Below are positions 6,251-13,589 of a stretch of DNA of 15,017 bases, in pieces (position 1 is the stretch's first letter; every line of letters starts with the position of its first letter). The notes beneath the pieces are model-generated. The model had not been told where the DNA came from and ran no database searches. It saw nothing but the letters and a program-made list of their open reading frames with translations. The DNA comes from Balneolaceae bacterium (GTDB taxonomy: Bacteria > Bacteroidota > Rhodothermia > Balneolales > Balneolaceae): assembly GCA_007123985.1 (NCBI GenBank), contig SLGA01000250.1, positions 1-15,017 of the forward strand, read 5' to 3'. The position numbers and the translations under genes are program-made.

Positions 6251-7105
6251 TTATTTCGTTTCCCTGATGAACACAAAGTAGTAGATAATGGCAATAAAAA
6301 GGCCCCCACCGATGATGTTTCCAAGTGAAACAAAGAACAGATTGCTCGTTACAGCCAAAAATGTAATTTCTGATGGTAACTCAAGATCAACCTCACCCGT
6401 TTCAGTTATCAGTGCAAAAAAGAACTGAAACATACTTCCCGTACTGTGCTGGAAGTTCAAAGCAGGAACTGCGGCAACCGGAACCAGCAGTGCTATAAAT
6501 TTATCCGTTACAGTTCTGCCCGCCATAGCAAGCCAGAGACCGGCACAAATAAACATATTTCCAAATATTCCAATCACTGCGGTTTCCAGAGGGTTGAAAG
6601 ACAATTTGTAAGCCGATAGGGATTTTGCTGTATCAACCAAGGCATTATCGAACTGAAATGCCAGCCCTGAAAAGTAGAACAAAACAACCACGAACAGCGC
6701 ACCAAAAATGTTTGCTGCCAAAACAAGCGACCAATTCCTGGAAATTTCCAGCAGTCTGAGTTTACCGGAAGCCCACCCCATGGCAGAAAGATTGTTGGTT
6801 GTAAATACTTCCGCTCCTGAGATAAATGCCATTATATAACCCACTGCATAAAAAAATGGACCGGCAACGGCGGCAGTACCCGCTCCTATTTCCGGATGCG
6901 AGTAAAAGTAGAGCTCGTACAATGCGCCAAAAGAGATGAAAACACCACCCATAAAACCAAGGGTAATTGTTTTATAAGCCGGATAGTTGGTTTTTTTGAT
7001 CCCTACATTGAGTACTTTTTCCGCAATTTTGTTTGGTTCGTAGGCATCCAGATCATATGACTTGATGTGCTCTTTGTTGATTTTCTGTTTCGGGTTTCCC
7101 GCCAT
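6251..7105 (-). CDS. Formate/nitrite transporter (FNT) family membrane protein
   Basis: A 284-residue polytopic protein matching the FNT family (FocA/NirC type), which forms pentameric channels for small monovalent anions. Visible landmarks are AYKTITLGFMGGVFISFGAL at 43-62 (TM1), SGAEVFTTNN at 96-105 (the Omega-loop region of TM2), NMFICAGLWLAMAGR at 183-197, and the central pore histidine His220 in NFQHSTGSMF. The closing segment SLGNIIGGGLF lies at 260-270. The histidine motif departs from the usual GFEHSVANM: Gly, Glu and Asn become Asn, Gln and Gly. The anion carried could therefore differ from formate or nitrite. It is the last gene of the leftward run, 75 bases after the flavoprotein gene, with a TATAAT-like element in that gap that may give it its own promoter. 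Confidence 0.85.
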   Translation of the reverse strand: MAGNPKQKINKEHIKSYDLDAYEPNKIAEKVLNVGIKKTNYPAYKTITLGFMGGVFISFGALYELYFYSHPEIGAGTAAVAGPFFYAVGYIMAFISGAEVFTTNNLSAMGWASGKLRLLEISRNWSLVLAANIFGALFVVVLFYFSGLAFQFDNALVDTAKSLSAYKLSFNPLETAVIGIFGNMFICAGLWLAMAGRTVTDKFIALLVPVAAVPALNFQHSTGSMFQFFFALITETGEVDLELPSEITFLAVTSNLFFVSLGNIIGGGLFIAIIYYFVFIRETK

Positions 7106-7144
7106 ATAAGGAACGTCTGGATTGTGTTTACACTGTGTTCAGGC

Positions 7145-7150
7145 ATTATA
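7145..7150 (-). promoter_or_regulatory. TATAAT-like element upstream of the FNT gene
   Basis: On the minus strand 7150-7145 reads TATAAT, 39 bases before the FNT start codon at 7105 and inside the 75-base gap after the flavoprotein stop. No clear -35 or TTTG -33 box sits at the right distance. It would allow the channel gene to be expressed separately from the genes upstream. Confidence 0.25.
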
Positions 7151-7180
7151 ACAATGAAGTGTTGGAAAGAGTGCCGAAAT

Positions 7181-8419
7181 TTACCCTCTGGATAAGGCCC
7201 TTGCTGCAAGCCAGCCATTTGTCCAGGCGGCCTGAAAGTTAAAACCTCCGGTAACACCATCGATATCAAGTACTTCACCAACAAAAAAGAGGCCGGGCAC
7301 AATTTTACTTTCCAGCGTATCGGCATTTATTTCATGTAGCGGAATGCCTCCACAGGTTACAAATTCCTCTTTAAACGTTGTTTTTCCCTGGATGCTGTAG
7401 GTACCAAAGCACAAAACTTTAGTGAGTTCATGCAGCTCTTTATTGGAAATATCGGCCCAGTTTTTTTTATGATTAATTCCGGCTAATTCCGTCAGCCTTG
7501 CCCAAAGTCTGGCAGGTATCGGAGTCTCCTTCTGGTTTATAACCAGTTTACGATTGTTCTGTTTTCTGATAGAGATCAACCTCTCTCTCACCTGGTGCTC
7601 ATTTAGCGGATACCACCAGTTCACCTCAATATCAAAGCGGTACTCGCGTTCACTTAACTCTCTTGCAGCCCATGCGGAGAGTTTTAGAACTGCCGGGCCG
7701 CTAAATCCCCAGTGAGTAATTAAGAGCGGCCCCGTTTCCCGAAATGGCGTATCCAGAATCTTAATCTGGACTGGATTGACAGAAATGCCTGGAAGATCCT
7801 TGAAAATCTTTTCTCTGAAATTAAATGTAAACAGAGAGGGTACCGGTTTATGGATGGAGTGCCCCAGCTCTTCAAGCCAGCTGTAAGCCTCTTCTCTGTT
7901 ATACCCACCTGTTGCAACCACTACTTTATCAAAAACGGCTGTTTTCCCTTTACTCGTTGCAAGTTCAAAGGCTCCGTTTTTTAGCGGTTCTACTTTCTGT
8001 ATTGATGTTTTTGTGTGAACAGTTACTCCAAACTTTTCCGCTTCAGTGGTAAGACATCGGATAATTGTTTCTGAATTATCGGTAACGGGAAACATTCTTC
8101 CGTCTTCTTCGGCTTTCAGTTTTACTCCTCTCTCTTCAAACCATTCCACTGTATCCGCAGCACCAAACTGCTCAAAGCTCCACCGAAGCATTCGCCTGCC
8201 TCTCGGATAGGCTTCAGACAGACGTTCGGCATCAAAACAATAGTGCGTTACATTGCAGCGTCCGCCACCGGAAATTCTCACTTTAGAAAGAACTTCCCTC
8301 CCCTTTTCGAATAACACAATCCGGCCGGTTCCCTTCTTAAACCTTGCGGCATTAACCGCCGTAAAATAGCCTGCTGCACCTGCTCCAATTACTGCAACGG
8401 AAAGTTCTTTATCAGCCAT
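7181..8419 (-). CDS. BaiN/HI0933-family FAD-dependent oxidoreductase
   Basis: A cytoplasmic flavoprotein of 412 residues, the usual size for the YhiN/BaiN/HI0933 family. The N-terminal dinucleotide-binding motif is VIGAGAAG (10-17), with the acidic end of strand 2 in LFEKG (36-40). The family signature SGGGRCN is at 50-56. The C-terminal FAD contact is GLFFVGEVLDIDGVTGGFNF at 376-395, followed by QAAWTNGWLAA. CGGIP occurs shortly before it. Most members have no proven substrate. BaiN of bile-acid-converting clostridia has been linked to steroid reduction, which should not be carried over here. The ATG at 8419 directly abuts the TAA of murI with no spacer bases, so translation is likely coupled. 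Confidence 0.92.
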   Translation of the reverse strand: MADKELSVAVIGAGAAGYFTAVNAARFKKGTGRIVLFEKGREVLSKVRISGGGRCNVTHYCFDAERLSEAYPRGRRMLRWSFEQFGAADTVEWFEERGVKLKAEEDGRMFPVTDNSETIIRCLTTEAEKFGVTVHTKTSIQKVEPLKNGAFELATSKGKTAVFDKVVVATGGYNREEAYSWLEELGHSIHKPVPSLFTFNFREKIFKDLPGISVNPVQIKILDTPFRETGPLLITHWGFSGPAVLKLSAWAARELSEREYRFDIEVNWWYPLNEHQVRERLISIRKQNNRKLVINQKETPIPARLWARLTELAGINHKKNWADISNKELHELTKVLCFGTYSIQGKTTFKEEFVTCGGIPLHEINADTLESKIVPGLFFVGEVLDIDGVTGGFNFQAAWTNGWLAARALSRG

Positions 8420-9235
8420 TTACTCCTGCAGTTGCTTGATATAGATATCCGGTATCTCTCTGCCCAGAAATCGCTCAGCCAGTTCTCTGAATCTCTGGGG
8501 ATGATCGCTCACAAAACAGCTTAGATTACCCGGTTTATCCTGTATATTCAGCAGGTTGAGTTTTTTGAGGCGAGAACGTGCTGAAACAGCAACTGCATCA
8601 GCCGAATCGATGATCTCAATATCACGTTCACCAAACACTTTTTTGATGGATAATTTGAAAAGCGGATAGTGTGTACAGCCCAAAATGAGTGCTTCCATTC
8701 CATTTGTTCTGAATCGGTTCAGGTAGATGGAGAGAGTTTTTAATGCAACTTCGTTTTCAGTCCACCCTTCTTCGGCGAGTGGGACCAGCATCGGGCATGC
8801 TTTCGATTTTATCACGAGAGAATCATCACGTTTAAGTAGCTCTGTTTTATAAGCGCCTGAATTTATGGTAGCCAGTGTACCGATCACACCAATCTGTTTT
8901 TTCCCGGTTTTAATAGCCGCTTTTGTGCCGGCATCAATCACATTCAGAACCGGTAACTCTCCCGCTGTTTCAGTAACTATAGTTTTTGCAACTGCAGATA
9001 CTGAATTACACGCAATGATTACCATCTTCACATTCTTGCTTACAAGAAACCGGGTAATTTCAGCAGAATATTTTCGAATGGTTTCTTTTGATTTGATCCC
9101 ATAGGGAACACGTGCTGTATCACCAAAGTAGATAATATCTTCGTTGGGAAGTGTATCCATAACGGCTTTTGCAACAGTTAATCCGCCAATTCCAGAATCA
9201 AATATTCCAATGGGTGATGATAAATCAATACTCAT
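8420..9235 (-). CDS. murI: Glutamate racemase
   Basis: A cytoplasmic, cofactor-independent racemase that makes D-glutamate for peptidoglycan stem peptides. The 271-residue length is typical. GIFDSGIGGLT at 10-20 holds the catalytic-site Asp13 and Ser14, and YFGDTARVPYG is at 36-46. The two catalytic cysteines are Cys76 in IIACNSVSA and Cys187 in LILGCTHYPL, with His189 beside the second. All family hallmarks are intact, so the protein should be active. It lies 5 bases after the quinone oxidoreductase gene and directly abuts the flavoprotein gene, placing it inside a leftward run headed by glycan-export genes. Confidence 0.97.
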   Translation of the reverse strand: MSIDLSSPIGIFDSGIGGLTVAKAVMDTLPNEDIIYFGDTARVPYGIKSKETIRKYSAEITRFLVSKNVKMVIIACNSVSAVAKTIVTETAGELPVLNVIDAGTKAAIKTGKKQIGVIGTLATINSGAYKTELLKRDDSLVIKSKACPMLVPLAEEGWTENEVALKTLSIYLNRFRTNGMEALILGCTHYPLFKLSIKKVFGERDIEIIDSADAVAVSARSRLKKLNLLNIQDKPGNLSCFVSDHPQRFRELAERFLGREIPDIYIKQLQE

Positions 9236-9240
9236 AAAAA

Positions 9241-10227
9241 TTACATTCCCGTAAGGATTATCTTCCCGGCATTCAGGTTTTTCTCCATTCTGTTGTGTGC
9301 TTCTTCAACATCTTCCCAGTCAAATACAGAATCAATTACTGGTTTCATTCTCTTCTGCCGAAACAGATTTACTGCCTGTTCATGAAACTCTTTGGTTAGC
9401 TTTGATTTGTAGTCATCGTCTCGGTTCCTGAGGGTTGACCCCCGAATTGTTAATCGTTTTCGAAGAATTGGAACAAGGCTCATTTTTTCAATTGTTGCGC
9501 CGCCAAGCATCGCAAGGTACACCAGACGTCCGTCCATCGATAAAGTACGCATGTTGTTATCCCAGTATGGTGAGCCAACAAAGTCGATAATCAGATCAAC
9601 ACAGTTTTTTCCAAAGGTCTCTTCGAGTGACTCTGCAAAGTTTTCTTCATTGTAGTTCATGCATAAATCGGCTCCAAGTGCCGCCGTTATCGAGCACTTT
9701 TCATTACTGCCGGCAGTTGTGATAATTCTGGCCTGTTTCAACTCTTTTGCCAGTTGTATAGCTGCCGTTCCCACACCGCTGGCACCTGCGTGTATCAAAA
9801 CAGTCTCTCCTTCTCCGAGCTCACCCAGCCAGATTACTGCCTGGTAGGCGGTTAAAAATACTTCTGATATGGCCGCAGCTTCCTCAAACGACATCTCTTC
9901 AGCCATCTTCATGGCGTGGCCAGCATGAATTGTACAATATTCTGCATAGCCGCCCCCAGGTAACAGTCCAAAAACATGATCACCTACCTGAAAACCGTCT
10001 GCATTTTTTCCGGCTTTTTCAACAATTCCAGCCATTTCCAGTCCAAGAATTGGTGTTACTCCTTTCGGCGGCGGATACTTTCCGGCTTTCTGCATCAGAT
10101 CGGCCCGGTTCAGAGCCGTTGCCTCCACTTTAACCAGGATTTCGTGATTGTCCGGTTCAGGCTTTTGAAAATCACCAAGTTTCATCACCGGGTTTTGAGT
10201 CGTGTTATCAACAAGCAGAGCTTTCAT
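9241..10227 (-). CDS. NAD(P)H:quinone oxidoreductase, PIG3 type (zinc-free MDR family)
   Basis: A cytoplasmic medium-chain dehydrogenase/reductase of 328 residues, close to human TP53I3 (PIG3) in pattern. It shows ALNRADLMQKAGKYPPP at 38-54 and LGLEMAGIV at 61-69. The NADPH-binding loop HAGASGVGTAA is at 146-156. Structural and catalytic zinc cysteines of alcohol dehydrogenases are absent, as expected for quinone reductases. The predicted reaction is NADPH-dependent reduction of quinones or reactive enones. I chose the ATG at 10227 because it overlaps the flippase stop as ATGA, is preceded by GGAAACC and gives the family-typical start MKALLVD. An ATG three codons earlier (10236) is the alternative. 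The murI gene follows 5 bases downstream. Confidence 0.9.
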   Translation of the reverse strand: MKALLVDNTTQNPVMKLGDFQKPEPDNHEILVKVEATALNRADLMQKAGKYPPPKGVTPILGLEMAGIVEKAGKNADGFQVGDHVFGLLPGGGYAEYCTIHAGHAMKMAEEMSFEEAAAISEVFLTAYQAVIWLGELGEGETVLIHAGASGVGTAAIQLAKELKQARIITTAGSNEKCSITAALGADLCMNYNEENFAESLEETFGKNCVDLIIDFVGSPYWDNNMRTLSMDGRLVYLAMLGGATIEKMSLVPILRKRLTIRGSTLRNRDDDYKSKLTKEFHEQAVNLFRQKRMKPVIDSVFDWEDVEEAHNRMEKNLNAGKIILTGM

Positions 10228-11702
10228 GGTTTCCATTTCTTATAAATGGTTTGTATAAGGTTATTTAAATCGGGTGATGTGTTCAGATAAACAATCGGCC
10301 CCATAAATATGAACAGATAAATCATCGATTTGACAGGTGCATTCAACCAAACCGAACCGAGGTCTATAACTGCATAGCAAATGTATATTGAAATTGAGCC
10401 CAATGCCACCACGAAAAGCGTTACCAAAGAAAAAGGCTGTAAATTTTGTCGTATCAACAGGTAAAACCACTTAACAGCATTGTGAGTAAAAAGCGCAAAT
10501 GCTGTTGCAAGTGCAGCGCCCTCAATACCGTATTTGGGTATCAACAGATAGTTGGCTACGATGGTTACTGTTACCAATAGAATATTCGTATAAAAACTAA
10601 TTTTGTAGTGTTTGGAGTTGATCAGTATCAAGCCATTTGCGCCGGAAACCATTACCATCAATTTGCCGATACCAACAATAAATACCACCCATTTTCCTGC
10701 TGCATAAAATTCCGGCATGATGAGAAACAGAATTTCAAGGTTGATCCAGATCAGCCCGAAAATTAACAAACCGGGGATCAGCTGATTCAGAGATGTTTTC
10801 TTATAGATAGCACCTACTTCATTCCACTCCTTATTTTTGATAAACCCTGCCAGCATAGGTCCTGCAATTTTCTCGATAGACCTTTGAGGAATGGTTATGA
10901 TGGAAGCTACATAAAATGCGATGGCATAAACCGCTGTTTGATCGAGACCGGCCATGGAGCCGAGCATCATAACATCCACATTCCAAACTATAACGGTTGT
11001 AAATCCGCCCAGCATGGAGTAGATGCTATATTTTGCCATTCCTTTCACCAGCGAAGATCGAATTATGTTGAAATCTGGGATTAGTTTGAATTCTCTCTTT
11101 TTCCAGATTTGATAGCCGATAATGAGTGGCTGAGAGATATAACTCAGCACAAAAAGTGTGAGAAACTGGGCAATTGAAATCCACCCAAAAAAGTACATTC
11201 CCAGCAAACCGATCGTTAGTATTCGCTGAATAACCTCGTTTGCAATAGATCCTGTTGTGGAATCTCGCAGCGAACGCAGGTAATTGTTCAGAATATCGTA
11301 GTAAAGAATAAAAAGGGTGAGCGGAATTACCCATAAATAGTATTCCACAAAAAGCGGCGACCGATCAGCATAGATGGTAATAATCAAATCTCCTGCAAGA
11401 AGATAAACCACAGCAAAAAGAATAAACCCAATTACAGGGATACTCATCAGCCAAAACAGAAACCCGTGATGATCCGGGTTGGCATTTTTGAAAAAAGGAT
11501 AGTAGCGGATAACGACATTATGCAACCCGAAATGGGCAAACTGCGAACTGATATATGCGGCTGAAATGAGTACACGGGTGAGCCCATACTCTTCTGGTGT
11601 GAGTATATACGGGTAAAGCAGAATGGTGAGAATAAATCCAAGTGCAATCCCTATATACGAGATGATGGTGTTGGAGATACTCTGACGTACTATTATTCCC
11701 AA
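10224..11702 (-). CDS. Wzx-like polysaccharide flippase (MOP superfamily)
   Basis: An inner-membrane protein of 492 residues with about 14 predicted membrane helices (for example 10-32, 43-63, 80-103, 121-137, 250-272, 307-328, 370-390 and 425-445). Its N-terminus, RQSISNTIISYIGIALGF followed by LYPYILTPEEYGLTRVL, is typical of lipopolysaccharide or O-unit flippases that move lipid-linked oligosaccharides to the periplasmic face. The exported glycan cannot be predicted. The start codon is TTG at 11702: no ATG or GTG occurs between it and the in-frame stop at 11720-11718, and the first internal ATG (residue 86) would remove two helices. It follows a glycosyltransferase gene by 69 bases and shares ATGA with the quinone oxidoreductase gene, so it is probably co-transcribed with both. 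Confidence 0.88.
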   Translation of the reverse strand: MGIIVRQSISNTIISYIGIALGFILTILLYPYILTPEEYGLTRVLISAAYISSQFAHFGLHNVVIRYYPFFKNANPDHHGFLFWLMSIPVIGFILFAVVYLLAGDLIITIYADRSPLFVEYYLWVIPLTLFILYYDILNNYLRSLRDSTTGSIANEVIQRILTIGLLGMYFFGWISIAQFLTLFVLSYISQPLIIGYQIWKKREFKLIPDFNIIRSSLVKGMAKYSIYSMLGGFTTVIVWNVDVMMLGSMAGLDQTAVYAIAFYVASIITIPQRSIEKIAGPMLAGFIKNKEWNEVGAIYKKTSLNQLIPGLLIFGLIWINLEILFLIMPEFYAAGKWVVFIVGIGKLMVMVSGANGLILINSKHYKISFYTNILLVTVTIVANYLLIPKYGIEGAALATAFALFTHNAVKWFYLLIRQNLQPFSLVTLFVVALGSISIYICYAVIDLGSVWLNAPVKSMIYLFIFMGPIVYLNTSPDLNNLIQTIYKKWKP

Positions 11703-11771
11703 GCTGAGTTCACAGTTTTAGTATTACTGATTTACAGAATGTAGGCTGATTCGCAATGGTTTTGCAACTTC

Positions 11772-12698
11772 TTATTCAGATCTGTTGCCGGCAAAAAAAC
11801 CTCGTAACACCCAAACTCGGAATTGAAGAATAAATAGAGCAGCTTTTGAGTTTCCACTGAGATAGTACCCAGCTGACAAAATGAGGCTCCAGGAAAGTTT
11901 AAGGAGTTCGCTTGCGAGTTTTTTAATCAGTTCTGCGGATTGTCCCTCAAGCCGTAAGCGTTCGCTTTTCCCAATTCCAACCGACTGTTTTTCGAGATAC
12001 TCTTTTTCGAGCCGTTTATATCCTATCCGATGGGTTAGTTTCAAATCAGCCCAGTAGTGCATCTCCACTCCATTTTTTCTTATTCGCTCAAAAAAGGCTT
12101 TTTCTTCACTCCCCAAAAGCTCTTTTCCGGTTCGCCCAAGTGTGGTATCGAAATACCCGAATGCATCAAATACGGTTTTCCGGATCATCATATTACCACC
12201 CCTTGGAAAATTGAATGGCGGGTAGATACGGTTTTCATCGCCCAGATCGTGTAATCCAAACATCGGCATCAACTCTTTGGGGATCCAGTCGGGGTTCTCT
12301 TCATCATCAAATGAAACAAAAATGCGCCCACCCGCACACAGTGTAGATTGCCGAGAATCAATATAATCGAGTGCTGTTTGAACAAAGTTTTCTGGAAGTT
12401 TTACATCATCATCAATATAGAGCAGAACCGGAGATCCGGCCTCTTTTGCGGCACGGTTTCGGGCGTATGATAATCCCTGACTCTCCTCTTTCACCCATCT
12501 AAATTCAACTTCAGGATTGGTTTTTCTGAATATTTCGCAAACCGTTTCTGTTCCGTCTTTGCTGTTATTGTTTACCACCAGGAGTTCAAAATGGTTGGGC
12601 GATGCTGTTTGCAAACCCAGATCATCCAGTGTATCCTTTAAATACGCTGCCCTGTTAAAGGTGCAAATTGCAATTGTGATTCGGATTTGGCTTTGCAT
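11772..12698 (-). CDS. Family 2 glycosyltransferase (first of a divergent pair)
   Basis: A 308-residue GT-A fold enzyme expected to add a sugar from a nucleotide donor to a surface-glycan precursor at the cytoplasmic face. ITIAICTFNRAAYL at 7-20 is the first nucleotide-binding strand, and ELLVVNNNSKDGT at 38-50 follows. The metal-binding DXD is LYIDDDV with Asp96-Asp98, and GSEEKAFFERI at 196-206 is the acceptor-side acidic motif. A C-terminal hydrophobic stretch (LILSAGYYLSG and onward) may anchor it to the membrane. The frame is open upstream to a TTG at 12737, but ATG 12698 gives the normal family start. It heads the leftward run and is followed by the flippase gene, which suggests one glycan pathway. 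Donor and acceptor are unknown. Confidence 0.9.
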   Translation of the reverse strand: MQSQIRITIAICTFNRAAYLKDTLDDLGLQTASPNHFELLVVNNNSKDGTETVCEIFRKTNPEVEFRWVKEESQGLSYARNRAAKEAGSPVLLYIDDDVKLPENFVQTALDYIDSRQSTLCAGGRIFVSFDDEENPDWIPKELMPMFGLHDLGDENRIYPPFNFPRGGNMMIRKTVFDAFGYFDTTLGRTGKELLGSEEKAFFERIRKNGVEMHYWADLKLTHRIGYKRLEKEYLEKQSVGIGKSERLRLEGQSAELIKKLASELLKLSWSLILSAGYYLSGNSKAALFILQFRVWVLRGFFAGNRSE

Positions 12699-12734
12699 AA
12701 ATTTTAAATCATGGCCTGTTTCAATCGGGCATCG

Positions 12735-12742
12735 CAAATATA
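12735..12742 (-). promoter_or_regulatory. Perfect TAnnTTTG -7 element driving the leftward glycan run
   Basis: On the minus strand 12742-12735 reads TATATTTG, a full match to the Bacteroidota -7 consensus, 36 bases before the ATG at 12698. The -33 box at the expected spacing is not a good TTTG. It overlaps a plus-strand TATAAT at 12739-12744 facing the other glycosyltransferase, so the two promoters would be mutually exclusive or co-regulated. Confidence 0.4.
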
Positions 12743-12744
12743 AT
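12739..12744 (+). promoter_or_regulatory. TATAAT-like element facing the rightward glycosyltransferase
   Basis: TATAAT lies 20 bases before the TTG start at 12765, giving a short leader. No convincing -35 hexamer lies upstream. It sits in the 66-base spacer between the two divergent glycosyltransferase genes and overlaps the minus-strand TATATTTG element. Confidence 0.25.
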
Positions 12745-12764
12745 CATTAGATATCAGAACAGTT

Positions 12765-13589
12765 TTGATTAATCACCGGCAACCACTTGTATCTGCATAC
12801 ATTCCTACCCGAAACAGATCCGATCTGTTAAAGCGAGCGGTGGAATCGGTGTTCAATCAAACCTGGAAGAATCTTGAACTTATTGTTGTAGATGATGCAT
12901 CGGATGAACCCGTAAAAACTGTGTTAGCCGATATTGCATCAGAAGTTCCGCTTAAAATCATCCGAAACAGCCATCCGAAAGGTGCTGCAGCAAGCCGGAA
13001 TATTGGCTTTAAACATGCAGAGGGTGAATATGTGGCCGGCCTTGACGATGATGACTCATGGCACCCGGAACGGATTGAGCGCCTCATGAAGGCATTTCAG
13101 TCTAACTTCGCAGCCGTGACCGCCAATGACTTGCTTGATTTTGGACAGAAAAGCATCGTTTGGAAAAAGAAAGCTGTAATTACCCTGAATGATTTACTTT
13201 ACTACAACTGTGTGGGCAATCAGGTACTCACCAAAAAAGAGTATGTTCAAAAAGCGGGCGGTTATGATGAAAACCTGACCGCAGCTCAGGATTATGATCT
13301 GTGGATACGGTTATGCCAACATTTCGGCCCGATAAAAAATGTATCGTTTCCTCTTCAAACCGTTTCGATGGAAAGTGAGAGGAAACGAATTACTACATCT
13401 TCCAAAAAACTTCAGGGCTACGGAGACTGCTTTGAAAAGCATAAAGAGAAGATGAGCATAAAGCAGATTTCATATCAAAAATATCGGCTAAGACTCGCAA
13501 AGGGAAACTCTGTAACCTGGCTTGAAATGTTTCGCTTGGTACCATTGCATCTTTTCGTTAAAGAGATAAAAAGAAAACTTTTTTTGTAA
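12765..13589 (+). CDS. Family 2 glycosyltransferase (second of a divergent pair)
   Basis: A 274-residue GT-A fold glycosyltransferase, probably acting on a surface glycan. VSAYIPTRNRSDLLKRAVES at 9-28 and LELIVVDDASDEP at 37-49 form the nucleotide-sugar site. The metal-binding acidic cluster is GLDDDDSW with Asp94-Asp97, and AQDYDLWIRL at 174-183 matches the catalytic-base region of family 2 enzymes. There is no membrane segment; the C-terminus is basic (EIKRKLFL). The start is TTG at 12765: no in-frame ATG or GTG exists between the upstream stop at 12741-12743 and this codon, and the next GTG (residue 26) would delete the first strand. It is divergent from the other glycosyltransferase gene and abuts the convergent symporter gene with no spacer. 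Confidence 0.88.
   Translation: MINHRQPLVSAYIPTRNRSDLLKRAVESVFNQTWKNLELIVVDDASDEPVKTVLADIASEVPLKIIRNSHPKGAAASRNIGFKHAEGEYVAGLDDDDSWHPERIERLMKAFQSNFAAVTANDLLDFGQKSIVWKKKAVITLNDLLYYNCVGNQVLTKKEYVQKAGGYDENLTAAQDYDLWIRLCQHFGPIKNVSFPLQTVSMESERKRITTSSKKLQGYGDCFEKHKEKMSIKQISYQKYRLRLAKGNSVTWLEMFRLVPLHLFVKEIKRKLFL

Noticed and set aside
7126..7135. GTGTTTACAC palindrome upstream of the FNT gene as an FNR or CRP site
   Set aside because: It has only four base pairs per arm and does not match the FNR (TTGAT-N4-ATCAA) or CRP (TGTGA-N6-TCACA) consensus.
12699..12737. TTG-initiated 13-residue extension of the leftward glycosyltransferase
   Set aside because: The ATG at 12698 is immediately before the conserved first strand, and the extension would cover the candidate -7 element.
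13568..13585. AAAAAG then CTTTTTTT as a shared terminator between convergent genes
   Set aside because: The stem is A-T pairs apart from one G-C, lies inside the coding end of the glycosyltransferase and needs only base composition to explain it.
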